From Methanolobus sp. UBA32 (lineage in GTDB: Archaea; Halobacteriota; Methanosarcinia; Methanosarcinales; Methanosarcinaceae), in assembly GCA_002507205.1 (NCBI GenBank), contig DAZF01000045.1:44024-95560 (forward strand): 51,537 nucleotides of DNA, written 5' to 3'. Made by a program: the position numbers and the translations under genes. Under the pieces are notes generated by a model. That model did not search any database. It was not told the origin of the DNA and was given only the letters and a program-made list of their open reading frames with translations. Shown here piece by piece: positions 41,707 through 51,537 of the stretch. Each line of letters starts with the position of its first letter. Within the stretch, counting starts at the first letter, position 1.

Positions 41707-44700
41707 ATGAAGATCCGCAGCAAAACCCTGGCAATCCTTGGAATCACCTTTTTCTGCATGTTTGCACTTTTAACAATTACGACCGGGCAAATAATAGAAG
41801 ACAGCTTCAAACAACTGGAAGAAAAAGAGATTGCAAAGAATATAGAAAGGGTTAATGCTGCTATTGACTCACGAACCGAATACCTCGTAATTCTTACAAA
41901 TGACTGGGGACACTGGGATGACTCTTATTATTTTCTGCTTGGAAAAGATGAAGATTATATGGAAAACAACCTTGACGCCTACTCCATAGAAAATCTGCAG
42001 ATAGATATGATGCTGTTTTATGATGAGGAGGGTCAGCTTTACAGTGTTGCAGGAGCTGATAATGATGCTAATGAAGAAATGAATGTGCCAGTCTCGGTAC
42101 TTGATTATCTTGAATCAAATGACATATTATTTTCAAGCGCTTCTAATTCGGCATACGTAAAAGGTATCGTAAATACCCCCGTGGGACCAATGCTTATAGC
42201 ATCTAACCCCATAACACAAAGCACAGACTATGAGATGATAGTAGGTACCCTTGTTGTTGGAAAATATGTGGATGAAAATTTAATAGCAGAATTAGAGGAC
42301 ACAACTAAATTGCATCTAAGTCTGAAAGAAGTGGACTCTGGCATGAAAAATAAAGAGAACGACCTGGAAACACTTCCCCGGGAAAATGGATTATTGAGCA
42401 TCGAATATGTGAATGATGATTCAGTCATCGGAACCACAGTATTGGATGACATCAATGGAAAACCTGTATCCTTACTGAAAGTGGAAATGACAAGGGAAAT
42501 ATACCAGCAGGGGCAATCTGTGATTGCATACCTTTTCTATGCCATACTCTTCCTTGGAATCGTCTACGGTATTGTCCTGATATTCTCCCTTGAAAATTAT
42601 GTGCTGTCACGCCTATCTGTCCTCAGCAGGAATCTGACTGCAATCACTAAGGATGGAACATTATCCTCACGTGTTAAGATGAGTGGTAATGATGAACTAT
42701 ACGACCTCTCCGAAAACATCAACTATATGCTGGAGACACTTGAGAATAAGGAGAACAAGATACAACAGGCTGAACAGATGAGCCGGAAGAGGATGGAATC
42801 CATTATTGAGAACATAATCAGTGGCGTTCTTGTCATTGATGAAAAGACACACCAGATCATCGATGTAAATCCAGTCGCTGAAGAGATAATTGGCCTGCCC
42901 AGGGACAAAATTGTAGGTAATTTGTGCCACGAATTCGTATGTCCTGCAGAAAAAGGAAAGTGCCCCATAAGCGATCTTGGAGAAACATTGAATCGATCAG
43001 AACGCATCCTAATCAATGCAAAAGGAGAGAAGATACCAATCCTTAAATCCGTAGCAACTGTGGCCCTGTCAGACAAAAAGTATCTGATAGAGAGTTTTGT
43101 GGACCTGAGTAAGATAAAGGAAGCTGAAAACGAGATAATCCAGGCTAAATTTGTGGCAGAATCTGCAAACCGGGCAAAGAGTGATTTCCTTGCCAACATG
43201 AGCCATGAACTTCGCACACCCCTCAATTCCATAATAGGATTCTCCGACCTGATGCTGGAAAGGAATGCAGGGGAATTGACCGATCAACAGAACAGATATA
43301 TTACAAACATATCCACGAGCGGGAAACATTTACTTTCACTAATAAACAATGTGCTTGACCTTTCTAAGATCGAAGCGGGAAAAATGGAGCTGTATTTAGA
43401 GGAGTTCACAGTTGAAGAGACCCTTATTGAAGTAAAACAACTGATGACAACTCTCGCTAACAAAAAAGGAATCACTGTCAATTATAATGTAGCTCAACCG
43501 GTGACGATGATATGCGCTGACAAGATCAAATTGAAGCAGATACTTTACAATCTTATCAGTAATGCCATCAAATTTACTCCGGAACACGGCATAATAGACG
43601 TTAATGTTGAGGCAGTAGAAAACGTTATCAGATTCTCTGTTAAGGATACTGGAATTGGAATCTCGGAAAAAGGTCTTGCCAGGCTATTCCAGCCTTTCAC
43701 TCAGCTGGACTCTGCCACTAACAGACAATACGAAGGAAGCGGACTTGGACTTACTCTTGTTAAAAGATTTGTGGAGCTGCATAACGGAAAAATATGGGTT
43801 CAAAGCGAGCAAGGAAAAGGCACCACTTTTACTTTTGAATTCCCATTAACTGAAAACATGGACAAAAGTGGCATCGTTCCTGAAAATGTAGATATCATCC
43901 CTGAATCTCCTGATGAAGCACCAACACACATCAACCCTGAGAACAGCACAGATGATGAAGCACTTATACTTGTTGTGGAGGATGACGATGCTTCCAGAGA
44001 ATTGCTTGAAGAGACTTTAAAATATGCAGGCTATCGTGTGATATCCACATCCAGAGGAGAAGAAGCCATAAAACTTGCTGAAGATATGAATCCCTTTGCC
44101 ATAACTCTTGATGTAATGATGCCAGGAATGGACGGATGGGATGTGCTCAAGGAGTTAAAGCAAAAAGAAAGTACCAGGAACATACCTGTTGTTATCACAA
44201 CAATGCTTGACGAACGCAAGATCGGGACTGAATTAGGAGCAGAGGAACACTTCATCAAGCCTGTGGAAAAAGAAATACTCATAGCAACACTCGAAAAAAT
44301 AAGAAGCTACAATTCAAAATCATCCTTCAGGGTACTGGTGGTGGATGATGAGAGAATTGCTGTTGAGATGATGGAAGAAATGCTCAAGGATACAAATTAC
44401 GATGTACTGACAGCTTACGGAGGACAGGAAGCCATCGTTACTGCATTTAATGAACATCCTGAAGTCATTGTGCTTGATCTTATGATGCCGAACGTCACTG
44501 GCTATGATGTTATTAAAGCGCTTAAGGAAAATAAAGGAACAAAAGACATTCCCATCATCATCTGCACAGCCAGGCATCTGGAAAGAGAAAATGAAGAAGC
44601 CTTAAAGGGGCAGATATCCGGCTTCATGCAGAAGGGCGAGTTCAGTAAAGATAAGCTGATTTCATGCATAAGGAATCTCCATGTGAATAGGGAACAGAAT

Positions 44701-44718
44701 GATACGGAAAATACATAG
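41707..44718 (+). CDS. Hybrid histidine kinase: CHASE4-HAMP-PAS-HisKA-HATPase-REC-REC
   Basis: 1003 residues: TM1 (about 7-29), CHASE4 extracellular domain (about 40-210, with DWGHWDDSYYF), TM2 (about 262-285), HAMP (about 286-340), PAS (about 365-480), HisKA with H500 (NMSHELRTPL), HATPase (about 600-710; NAIKFTPE, GIGISEKG), receiver 1 (about 755-865, D802) and receiver 2 (about 877-995, D924). Receiver 2 ends in FMQKGEFS instead of the usual KP loop. There is no HPt or DNA-binding domain, so phosphate probably passes to another protein. AGAGGAA is the RBS. The 5' gap (41439-41706) holds two TATA elements. Confidence 0.95.
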   Translation: MKIRSKTLAILGITFFCMFALLTITTGQIIEDSFKQLEEKEIAKNIERVNAAIDSRTEYLVILTNDWGHWDDSYYFLLGKDEDYMENNLDAYSIENLQIDMMLFYDEEGQLYSVAGADNDANEEMNVPVSVLDYLESNDILFSSASNSAYVKGIVNTPVGPMLIASNPITQSTDYEMIVGTLVVGKYVDENLIAELEDTTKLHLSLKEVDSGMKNKENDLETLPRENGLLSIEYVNDDSVIGTTVLDDINGKPVSLLKVEMTREIYQQGQSVIAYLFYAILFLGIVYGIVLIFSLENYVLSRLSVLSRNLTAITKDGTLSSRVKMSGNDELYDLSENINYMLETLENKENKIQQAEQMSRKRMESIIENIISGVLVIDEKTHQIIDVNPVAEEIIGLPRDKIVGNLCHEFVCPAEKGKCPISDLGETLNRSERILINAKGEKIPILKSVATVALSDKKYLIESFVDLSKIKEAENEIIQAKFVAESANRAKSDFLANMSHELRTPLNSIIGFSDLMLERNAGELTDQQNRYITNISTSGKHLLSLINNVLDLSKIEAGKMELYLEEFTVEETLIEVKQLMTTLANKKGITVNYNVAQPVTMICADKIKLKQILYNLISNAIKFTPEHGIIDVNVEAVENVIRFSVKDTGIGISEKGLARLFQPFTQLDSATNRQYEGSGLGLTLVKRFVELHNGKIWVQSEQGKGTTFTFEFPLTENMDKSGIVPENVDIIPESPDEAPTHINPENSTDDEALILVVEDDDASRELLEETLKYAGYRVISTSRGEEAIKLAEDMNPFAITLDVMMPGMDGWDVLKELKQKESTRNIPVVITTMLDERKIGTELGAEEHFIKPVEKEILIATLEKIRSYNSKSSFRVLVVDDERIAVEMMEEMLKDTNYDVLTAYGGQEAIVTAFNEHPEVIVLDLMMPNVTGYDVIKALKENKGTKDIPIIICTARHLERENEEALKGQISGFMQKGEFSKDKLISCIRNLHVNREQNDTENT

Positions 44719-44808
44719 GATATTTAATCAAGACACGAAATCTGCTTTATCTTGTACGTGCAGGTTAACTGTTTTTTGAAATCTTGTATATAGCAGGGAT
44801 ATTTGTGC

Positions 44809-44826
44809 AAGCAGTGCTTCTTTTTA
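44809..44826 (+). terminator. Probable intrinsic terminator after the hybrid kinase
   Basis: AAGC-AGT-GCTT, a short hairpin (44809-44819), is followed by C and TTTTT. It lies about 90 nt after the kinase stop. The stem is short, so support is modest. Confidence 0.35.
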
Positions 44827-44953
44827 AATATAATTGAAGAAACTTGCTTTAACAAACATAAAAGAAGCCTAGAATACTATAAATTAAGGTGCAGGTGTCA
44901 GAGTAAACTCCCACACCACACGTAAATTAAAAAAGAACATGCAGGATGCCTAT

Positions 44954-46114
44954 TCAATTCTGAATTTTGCAGCACCCTGCATCAGGCTGTTTGCAAGGTC
45001 TGCAAGTTGCTGGGCAGATGTTGAGTGAGAGTTCTTCCATGGAAGCGGTTTGCTCCTGCAAAGACGCTGATGCCTGTTCAGTACCTGCAGCTGATTGCTC
45101 TGAAATTGAGGAAAACCCCTCAACAGAAGCGGTTACCTCTTCAATGCTGGCAGCCTGTTCCTCGGCAGCAGCAGCGATCTCCTGTGCCATCCTTGCAATT
45201 TGCTCACTGTCTTCAACAATGGACCTTACGGCTTCAACTGTTTCCCTGAGAGATGCTGCACCAACTGATACCTTACCTGTCCCTTTTTCCATAGCATCTA
45301 CAGCCTGGTTACTGCCATTTTGTATGTCCTGAATAAGTACAGCTATTTCCTTGGTTGCGCTGCTTGAATCTTCTGCAAGCTTGCGGACTTCATCAGCAAC
45401 GACTGCAAAACCCCTGCCGTGTTCTCCGGCACGTGCTTCTTCGATAGCTGCATTGAGTGCAAGGAGGTTGGTCTGGTCAGCAATCGAAGTAATAAGGTTC
45501 ACAATATCCCCTATCTGCTTTGATTTACCATCAAGTTCACGAATGACTTTAGCTGAGTCGGACACAGCCCCCTGTATTTCATCCATCTGAGCAAGAAGCT
45601 TTTCTGATTCCTTACCGATACCTCTGATAGTCTCGCTTGCCATGCTTGCATTCTGAGCTGCATTCTGTGCGTTTGACGCGATCTCCTGAACACTGATGGA
45701 CATGTCATTCATTGCATTGGAAACTTCCATTGCTTTTGATGACTGGATTTGAGCACCCTGTGAGATGTCAGTCACGGTTTCAGATATCTGACCGGAGGAA
45801 GCCGTCATCTGTTCTGAAGATGCTGATATCTCTTGTGAGGTTGAAGCTACCCTGGAAGCACCTGCCTGAACTTCTGATATAAGGCCTGTCAGGTTTCCTA
45901 CCATTGATCTTAGAGCATTGGAAAGTTGTCCAAGCTCATTGGAAGAATTGTTTTCCAGCTCTACGGTCAAGTCACCGGCAGCAACTTTATTGGCTGCATC
46001 AAGCATTTCGTTTACCGGCTTTGATATCAGTTTAGAAATGAATAAAGCCATTGCAGAACCTGCGATAATAGCAAGCACGACCATGATGACCATTATAAGG
46101 AGAGAGCTTGACAT
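44954..46114 (-). CDS. Sensor-less chemoreceptor with frameshifted C-terminus
   Basis: 386 residues as read: one TM (about 5-27), HAMP (about 28-80), and a methyl-accepting signalling domain with its tip at about 211-250 ([25 protein letters not shown] region; conserved motif [20 protein letters not shown]). The tip has AAIEEARA where most have AAIEAARA. No external ligand domain or TM1 is present. The last 19 residues ([10 protein letters not shown]...) are out of phase: dropping one base near 45027 gives [18 protein letters not shown] and a stop at 44950-44952, as in normal receptors. Either a real recent mutation or a sequencing error. Confidence 0.85.
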   Translation of the reverse strand: MSSSLLIMVIMVVLAIIAGSAMALFISKLISKPVNEMLDAANKVAAGDLTVELENNSSNELGQLSNALRSMVGNLTGLISEVQAGASRVASTSQEISASSEQMTASSGQISETVTDISQGAQIQSSKAMEVSNAMNDMSISVQEIASNAQNAAQNASMASETIRGIGKESEKLLAQMDEIQGAVSDSAKVIRELDGKSKQIGDIVNLITSIADQTNLLALNAAIEEARAGEHGRGFAVVADEVRKLAEDSSSATKEIAVLIQDIQNGSNQAVDAMEKGTGKVSVGAASLRETVEAVRSIVEDSEQIARMAQEIAAAAEEQAASIEEVTASVEGFSSISEQSAAGTEQASASLQEQTASMEELSLNICPATCRPCKQPDAGCCKIQN

Positions 46115-46641
46115 TTCCTGATGTTTGACATCCCGTGTACCAACACAAGTAATAATTTATACTAAGTTTCTGTGAACTCATCAATTCTAATGAACAGTTA
46201 CTGAAAATATATTATTGTTCAACAGTTGAGCGTTAAATACAAATTATAATATAAAACATTAATTGTACATGATTAATACATAATTTAATACTAATCTATG
46301 TTACCAGAATAATAGTTTTAAGCATCGCTCTTTTTTCTTATAACTTTTACAAAAAAATAATAGTAAACGAGAACTCCAAGTTAACAAAATATCCTGCTAT
46401 GGAAATTAAAAGCACGGAGCAATAAGATTAAATAGTAATTTAATTCACATTGTGTTTTCAGCCCACACCTTTATTATATATATTTTGTGCATAAATTTGC
46501 ATAATTTGAAGCAAAATCCACATCAATAGAACTGTTTTTACTAATACATACTAAATATAGTATGTTTTAAATATAATAAATCAGCATTTATATGTTCGTG
46601 TGACGGTGTTGCACTTATTTTGAACAAAATAAAAGAAATAG
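46115..46641. other. Gene-free, AT-rich region between divergent chemoreceptor genes
   Basis: No gene is evident in these 527 bp. Minus-strand promoter: TATA-like AGTATAAATTATT near 46152-46164. Plus-strand promoter: TTTAAATATAATAA at about 46566-46579, some 65-75 nt before the ATG at 46642; another TATA-like stretch ATTATATATATTTT lies at about 46471-46484. The long distance suggests room for regulators. Confidence 0.45.
46546..46565. promoter_or_regulatory. Perfect 8-bp inverted repeat upstream of a chemoreceptor promoter
   Basis: ACATACTA-AATA-TAGTATGT is a perfect 8-bp repeat with a 4-nt spacer, adjoining the TATA element at 46566-46579. This position suits an activator or repressor dimer. 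As the region is very A+T-rich, chance repeats are more likely than elsewhere, but an 8-bp arm abutting a TATA box is notable. Confidence 0.45.
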
Positions 46642-48798
46642 ATGAGAAAAATGAATTTTAAAAAAATGAATATCAACACTAGACTAATTCTATACATCGT
46701 TACAAGTGTTACTATATTGATGGCCATAAGCACCTATGTAATCGTTGACAAAGTGACAGAACAGGAAATGAATATGGCCTATTCTGAATCTGAAAACATT
46801 GCAAGGGGTTATGCATACCAATATGACAGTGGTATGCAGTCGAACCAGTTACTTGCACAAACACTTGCAAGCACCATGGAGAACTATGGAACAGGTGACA
46901 GGGATGAAGTCAATGCCATACTGAAGAGCCTGCTGCAAGAAGACCAGGGACTATTGGGAACATATGTTGCATACGAAGCCAATGATTTTGATGGGAACGA
47001 TGCAGAATTTGCAAACACACAGGGACACGACTCAACCGGAAGATTCATCCCATACTGGAGCAGGATCGGTGGTTCTATTGCTCTTGATCCTCTCGCTGGT
47101 TATGAAACCGATGATTACTACCAGTTACCGAAATCCCTGAAACAGGACGTTATTCTTGAGCCTTTTGTGTATGACGGAGTAATGATGATCAGCTATGTAT
47201 CCCCTATAATAAAAGAAGGAGATTTCATAGGAATTGCTGGTGTGGATGTTTCACTGGATTATATAGACGAAGAGGTTTCAACAGTCAGTGTCTTTGATAC
47301 AGGATACGCATTCATGGTCAGTAATTCAGGAATGTTCATGTCACACCCTGATGAAAAGAACTGGATAGGTACGAAGTACCTTGCTGACTTCGATGACCCG
47401 GAAATAAACAAAATGGCAGCAGACATTGAGAATGGTGTCAGCGGACATGTGGAAGTCATTGACCCTACAACGGGTAAAGAAGTGACCATGGTTTACCACC
47501 CGGTAGAAACTGCTGATTTTGCATTCGTACTGAGTATCCCTGAAGAAGAGATGTTCGCAGGGGCAATGGAACTCAGGAACCAGTTGATAATCATATCTTT
47601 GATTGCGATCATTGCAATGGCAGGAATAGCCTACCTGATAGCACGTTCCATTACCAAGCCGATAGAAGATATCGTTGATGATTTCAAGAATATATCGACC
47701 GATGCACTTGAGGGTAAACTCGATAGAAAGGCAGAAACCGATGTCGGTGTGGACTTCGAGGCAATCCCCAGAGGACTGAATGATATTATGCAAACTTTGA
47801 ATGGAATCATTACCGACATCAGCAGGAATTCAAATGTGATTGCCAGTACATCTGAACAGATGTCTGCAGCTATCGAGGAAGTCACAGCTACATCCGAAGA
47901 TGTCTCAAGAACTATTGGCGACATTGCAAAAGGAGCACATGAACAATCCTCAAAGGCAGAAGACATTTCCCGTGCAATGAGCGACATGTCATCAAACGTC
48001 CAGGACATAGCCGTCAATGCGCAGAGATCTGCCGAGATTGCCATGGAATCAAGCGAACAGACAAAAGCTGTCGGATATAAGTCAGAGGAACTGATGAAAC
48101 AGATGGAAGAGATACAGAGAACATCCATCGAATCTGTGAATGCGATAAGGGAGCTGGAATCTAAATCCAAGCAGATCGGAGAAATAGTCAACCTCATCAC
48201 TAATATCGCTGACCAGACCAACCTCCTTGCGCTCAATGCAGCCATCGAAGCAGCACGTGCCGGTGAACACGGCAGAGGTTTTGCAGTCGTTGCTGATGAG
48301 GTTCGCAAACTTGCAGAGGAATCCGGTAGTGCAGCAAAGCAGATATCAGGCCTTATCCATGAGATACAGAATGACACTGATGTCGTAGTTGACTCAGTAG
48401 AAAAAGGCAATACCACGGTTTCCAGCGGAGTTCAGGCTCTCGATGAAACTGCCAGAGCTATGAGAGAGATCGTTGAAGGTTCTATCAAGGTCGCTGAAAT
48501 GGTACAAGACATTGCTGCTGCTGCTGAAGAACAGTCTGCTTCCATCGAGGAGATAACAGCTTCTGTTGAGGAGGTAACATCTATTTCCCAGGAAGCCGCT
48601 GCGGGAACTGAAGAGACATCAGCATCGGTAGACCAGCAGGGCATGTCTATGCAGGAACTTGGCCGAAGCTCACAGGAACTTGCCGGCATGGCTGTTGCGA
48701 TGCAGGAAATGGTAAACAAGTTCGTGCTTGCAAGTGACGATGCTGTGACGCATGAGGATGCACCTAAATTAAAAAATAACGGAAAGGGACTGCATTAA
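46642..48798 (+). CDS. Methyl-accepting chemotaxis protein with dCache domain
   Basis: 718 residues: TM1 (about 14-36), an extracytoplasmic dCache domain (about 40-300; [31 protein letters not shown]), TM2 (about 313-332), HAMP (about 333-385) and a signalling domain (about 400-700) with tip [20 protein letters not shown] near 523-545. It probably senses an external small molecule such as an amino acid or a methylated compound. No CheA, CheW or CheR is in the window. It ends with intact frame, unlike its neighbour at 44954-46114. The inverted repeat at 46546-46565 and a TATA precede it. Confidence 0.95.
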   Translation: MRKMNFKKMNINTRLILYIVTSVTILMAISTYVIVDKVTEQEMNMAYSESENIARGYAYQYDSGMQSNQLLAQTLASTMENYGTGDRDEVNAILKSLLQEDQGLLGTYVAYEANDFDGNDAEFANTQGHDSTGRFIPYWSRIGGSIALDPLAGYETDDYYQLPKSLKQDVILEPFVYDGVMMISYVSPIIKEGDFIGIAGVDVSLDYIDEEVSTVSVFDTGYAFMVSNSGMFMSHPDEKNWIGTKYLADFDDPEINKMAADIENGVSGHVEVIDPTTGKEVTMVYHPVETADFAFVLSIPEEEMFAGAMELRNQLIIISLIAIIAMAGIAYLIARSITKPIEDIVDDFKNISTDALEGKLDRKAETDVGVDFEAIPRGLNDIMQTLNGIITDISRNSNVIASTSEQMSAAIEEVTATSEDVSRTIGDIAKGAHEQSSKAEDISRAMSDMSSNVQDIAVNAQRSAEIAMESSEQTKAVGYKSEELMKQMEEIQRTSIESVNAIRELESKSKQIGEIVNLITNIADQTNLLALNAAIEAARAGEHGRGFAVVADEVRKLAEESGSAAKQISGLIHEIQNDTDVVVDSVEKGNTTVSSGVQALDETARAMREIVEGSIKVAEMVQDIAAAAEEQSASIEEITASVEEVTSISQEAAAGTEETSASVDQQGMSMQELGRSSQELAGMAVAMQEMVNKFVLASDDAVTHEDAPKLKNNGKGLH

Positions 48799-48808
48799 TT
48801 GTCCCTTT
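48783..48808 (+). terminator. Rho-independent-type terminator of the dCache chemoreceptor
   Basis: AAAGGGAC (48783-48790) pairs perfectly with GTCCCTTT (48801-48808) around a 10-nt loop that contains the TAA stop, and is followed by TGTTTTCGTTTTTAC. A strong stem plus a T-rich tract suggests intrinsic termination. Confidence 0.72.
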
Positions 48809-48894
48809 TGTTTTCGTTTTTACTTTTTTGATATGGAATTGAAGCCATAATAGTGGTTTATCAACAAGTTGCTGACAATCAAGCTGTCTGCCAT

Positions 48895-51132
48895 TCACTG
48901 ATACGCCCGCTCATCATCACCTGTACTCTTCTCATCCTCATTCGCCGCATATCTGGCAAAGGATTCAGCCGCCTGTTCATAGAAACTCATGGCACTTCGG
49001 GAAGTTGTTGGTTTGACTCTTTTTTTGGCTTTAAGGAAGTGGTCGGCTGTGATTTTCAGACCGGCGGCTCTTTCCATGGCATCTTCCTTGCTGAGACCTG
49101 GAGTGATTATCTCACGCAGAGACAGCATTGTGGCTTCACGGCAAATGGATTCGATATCAGCGCCGACGTAGCCTTCGGTAATGTCGGCAAGCTCAGGGAT
49201 ATCAATACCTTCTGCCAGTGGTTTGTCATCCAGATGGATCCTGAATATCTTTTCACGGCTCTGCCTGTCAGGTGGCCGGACATAGATAAGACGGTCGAAC
49301 CTTCCGGGACGCAGCAGGGCGGGGTCCACAATATCAGGACGGTTCGTGGCTGCGATTATCACAACATCCTTCAATTCCTCCACACCGTCTATCTCGGTGA
49401 GTATCTGGCTCACTACACGCTCGGTAGCATGGGCATCCACACTGGAACCACGTTCCGATGCCATGGAATCGATCTCATCGAAGAAAATGATGGTCGGTGC
49501 AGCCTGCTTGGCCTTTCGGAAGGTTTCACGCACCGCACGCTCGGATTCTCCTACGTAGCGACTGAGCAGCTCAGGACCTTTGATACTTATGAAATTGGCC
49601 TCACTTTCAGTAGCTACTGCCTTTGCAAGCATGGTCTTCCCTGTTCCGGGCGGACCGAACAACATGATGCCACGAGGTGGTTTGGTACTCACCGCGTCAA
49701 ATAGTTCAGGATATTTCAGGGGCCACTCAACAGCCTCTATCAATTCCTGCTTGGCTCCTTCCAGACCGCCGATATCTTCCCAGCTCACATGCGGAACTTC
49801 AACGAAAACCTCCCTCATGGCCGAAGGCTCTATATTCTTCAGCGCCTCATCGAAATCCTTCCTTGAAACTTCCAGCTTTTCCATGAACTCCGGTGGGATC
49901 TCATCTTCAACATCATCGATCTTTAGTTCGGGAAGCAGACGCCTGAGAGCATGCATTGCAGCCTCCTTACACAGGGATGACAGGTCAGCACCCACAAAAC
50001 CGTGAGTTACTGCAGCTATTTCCTTCAGGTCCAGCCCATCCTCAAGAGGCATGCCCCTCGTATGCACATAAAGAACCTGCAACCTGCCGCTTGAATCGGG
50101 AATACCTACTTCGATCTCCCTATCGAACCTTCCTCCACGGCGCAGTGCCTCATCGATTGAATTGGGGCGGTTGGTGGCAGCGATAACTATGACCTTGCCC
50201 CTGGAAGCAAGACCATCCATCAGGGACAGCAACTGGGCAACTATCCTGCGCTCCATCTCCCCTACGACCTCATCACGCTTGAGAGCTATGGAATCTACCT
50301 CATCGATGAAAATAATGGTCGGTGCATTACGCTGAGCCTCCTCGAATATCTCACGCAGCTTCTGCTCACTTTCACCATAATACTTGGAAACGACCTCAGG
50401 TCCGCTAACTGAAATGAAATTTGCATCGGTCTCACTTGCAACAGCTCTTGCTATCAGAGTCTTACCAGTGCCGGGAGGACCGAAAAGGAGAACACCTTTT
50501 GGAGGATCGATTCCAAGTTTATTGAACAATTCCGGATGTTTGAGCGGAAGCTCTATCATCTCACGCACAAGCCCCAGTTCCCTCTGGAGACCTCCGATAT
50601 CCTCATAGTTCACCTGTCCGGCTGTACTCTCTGCAATTGCCGCCTTCTCCCTGAGTTGTATCTGGGTGTTCCTTGTCACAACCACAGGACCTGAAGGTTT
50701 GGTTGAAAGCACAACGAAAGAAATAGGGTTATTCACCGTCTCAACACGGATATTCTGCCCCTTTGCAACCGGACGACCTTCCAGTATCCTGAGAATGAAG
50801 CGTGCGCCACCAACAAGATGTGTTTCCCTTGTAGGGGCAAGAGTAACAGCCTCAGCCTCCACTACCTGAACCTTTCTCAGGGTCACCTTGTCATCGATAC
50901 CTACTTTTGCATTATTACGCAGATTACCATCGATCCTTACAAGCTCCTTGCCCGCATCTTCAAGATAACCCGGCCAGACGATGGCGTAGCACTTTTCCTT
51001 GCTCTTTATCTCAATGATATCGCCACTGATGGCGCCTATCTGCTGCATGAGGGTCTTATCGAGTCTGGCAATTCCCCTGCCTGCATCACGGGGATATGCC
51101 TGACCAACGCTGACGGTGATCTCATCAGTCAA
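48895..51132 (-). CDS. cdc48: Cdc48/VCP-type AAA ATPase
   Basis: 745 residues: N-terminal substrate/cofactor domain (double-psi barrel, about 1-90, and a second subdomain to about 180), D1 with Walker A GPPGTGKT (K224) and Walker [12 protein letters not shown]2 with Walker A GPPGTGKT (K499) and Walker [11 protein letters not shown]. Arginine-finger and second-region-of-homology motifs ([28 protein letters not shown]) are present. It is an unfoldase that can deliver proteins to the proteasome. It starts at TTG 51132, with GGTGATG 4 nt upstream. The C-terminal tail lacks the HbYX motif typical of proteasome-binding partners as far as visible (ends DDERAYQ). Confidence 0.97.
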   Translation of the reverse strand: MTDEITVSVGQAYPRDAGRGIARLDKTLMQQIGAISGDIIEIKSKEKCYAIVWPGYLEDAGKELVRIDGNLRNNAKVGIDDKVTLRKVQVVEAEAVTLAPTRETHLVGGARFILRILEGRPVAKGQNIRVETVNNPISFVVLSTKPSGPVVVTRNTQIQLREKAAIAESTAGQVNYEDIGGLQRELGLVREMIELPLKHPELFNKLGIDPPKGVLLFGPPGTGKTLIARAVASETDANFISVSGPEVVSKYYGESEQKLREIFEEAQRNAPTIIFIDEVDSIALKRDEVVGEMERRIVAQLLSLMDGLASRGKVIVIAATNRPNSIDEALRRGGRFDREIEVGIPDSSGRLQVLYVHTRGMPLEDGLDLKEIAAVTHGFVGADLSSLCKEAAMHALRRLLPELKIDDVEDEIPPEFMEKLEVSRKDFDEALKNIEPSAMREVFVEVPHVSWEDIGGLEGAKQELIEAVEWPLKYPELFDAVSTKPPRGIMLFGPPGTGKTMLAKAVATESEANFISIKGPELLSRYVGESERAVRETFRKAKQAAPTIIFFDEIDSMASERGSSVDAHATERVVSQILTEIDGVEELKDVVIIAATNRPDIVDPALLRPGRFDRLIYVRPPDRQSREKIFRIHLDDKPLAEGIDIPELADITEGYVGADIESICREATMLSLREIITPGLSKEDAMERAAGLKITADHFLKAKKRVKPTTSRSAMSFYEQAAESFARYAANEDEKSTGDDERAYQ

Positions 51133-51502
51133 GTCGCATCACCACAGGTCCAATCTTAAATACGATATCGATGGTCGTCATTAATAATATATTCAGTAGA
51201 ACTATGATTTAACGCTTCTGGGGTTTTTGGAAAAATATATAATTCGCAGGAAGCAAGTGATCAAGGATTTTCTGAAATTCACGGGTCAAAGAAAATGAGC
51301 ACTTTATTAAAAGCAGGTTATATCCCTACCTATAACCCATAATAAAGGAAGTGAATACAAATGCGGGATATATATAATAACAAAGACGTAAGAATATGAT
51401 TTGAGGGGAATGTATAACTGATTAGGACTCCTTATAATGAATACTTTATTATTTTTATTGTCTGGATTTAGTATAAATCCTATTTTCAAGGTGGGTGCTT
51501 AA
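51133..51502. other. Intergenic region between cdc48 and the last gene
   Basis: No gene was found. For cdc48 (minus strand), GTATTTAAG near 51155-51163 is the likely TATA. For the plus-strand gene at 51503, TTATAATG (about 51433) and AGTATAAATCC (about 51470-51480) are candidates. A minus-strand open frame at 51307-51489 has no support from composition or homology. Confidence 0.4.
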
Positions 51503-51537
51503 ATGAAAACACATTTTATAGTTAATTACCTAACTTT
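51503..51537 (+). CDS. Start of an unidentified gene, truncated by the window edge
   Basis: ATG at 51503 follows AAGGTGGGTG (a good RBS, about 51488-51497) and a TATA at about 51470-51480. Only 11 codons are visible (MKTHFIVNYLT), too few to identify it. Confidence 0.55.
   Translation, partial: MKTHFIVNYLT

Noticed and set aside
44950..45030. Programmed frameshift in the chemoreceptor
   Set aside because: No slippery sequence or stimulatory structure is evident near 45027; an indel or sequencing error is simpler.
47631..48416. 261-codon minus-strand open frame
   Set aside because: Antisense to the signalling domain of the dCache chemoreceptor; low-complexity serine-rich product typical of a shadow frame.
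48853..49704. 283-codon plus-strand open frame
   Set aside because: It lies wholly antisense to cdc48, whose AAA motifs are intact; no RBS, no recognisable protein pattern.
51307..51489. 60-codon minus-strand frame in the last intergenic region
   Set aside because: Aromatic/isoleucine-rich product from AT-rich DNA, no RBS; overlaps promoter elements of the plus-strand gene.

Overview
The window is chromosomal DNA of a methanogenic archaeon, most likely a methylotrophic member of the Methanosarcinaceae (Methanolobus/Methanococcoides type). This is inferred from archaeal-only genes (small primase subunit, GINS, eL42/eS27, aIF2-alpha, Nop10, PAC2, endonuclease Q, CetZ, archaeal enolase and SAM synthetase, DGGGP synthase), TATA-type promoters, GGTGA/GGAGG ribosome binding sites, and the many PAS/Cache sensor kinases and chemoreceptors typical of that family. 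No genus marker is present, so the placement is an inference.

Region 1 (1-5803) is an information-processing block: a partial RqcH-like gene on the minus strand, then a tight plus-strand series priS, gins51, rpl44e, rps27e, aIF2-alpha, nop10, a PAC2 family gene and endoQ, ending in a tRNA-Ser(CGA) gene with an apparent intron in its D-arm. Region 2 (6213-11864) holds signalling genes: a soluble PAS kinase, a membrane Cache kinase beside an HTH-REC response regulator, a small winged-helix regulator, and two small membrane proteins.

Region 3 (11923-27938) is the most unusual part. It has three ATPases, six MacB/LolC-type permeases, four exported one-TM proteins and a Yip1 family membrane protein, arranged as two related minus-strand modules (ATPase, exported protein, permease or permeases), a divergent plus-strand module (Yip1, exported protein, ATPase, permease, PGF-CTERM-like protein, permease) and a lone convergent permease. 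It looks like a duplicated, diverged family of ABC machines, each with its own surface-anchored partner. A 117-bp element with strong ends-pairing and internal hairpins lies between the two LolC-type permease genes.

Region 4 (28018-41438) is mostly metabolism: a LysE exporter; a LarA family gene that seems to lack a canonical start codon; enolase; a small HTH regulator; a PPC-domain protein with an ABC ATPase that has no permease beside it; CetZ; another surface protein; the NAD de novo genes nadC (divergent) and nadX-nadA; DGGGP synthase; archaeal SAM synthetase; and a HARP-type protein-only RNase P homologue. Region 5 (41707-48798) has a CHASE4 hybrid kinase with two receiver domains, a sensor-less chemoreceptor with a frameshifted 3' end, and a full dCache chemoreceptor. 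The window closes with a Cdc48/VCP AAA ATPase and the first codons of one more gene.

No transposase, CRISPR array, prophage or rRNA gene was recognised.
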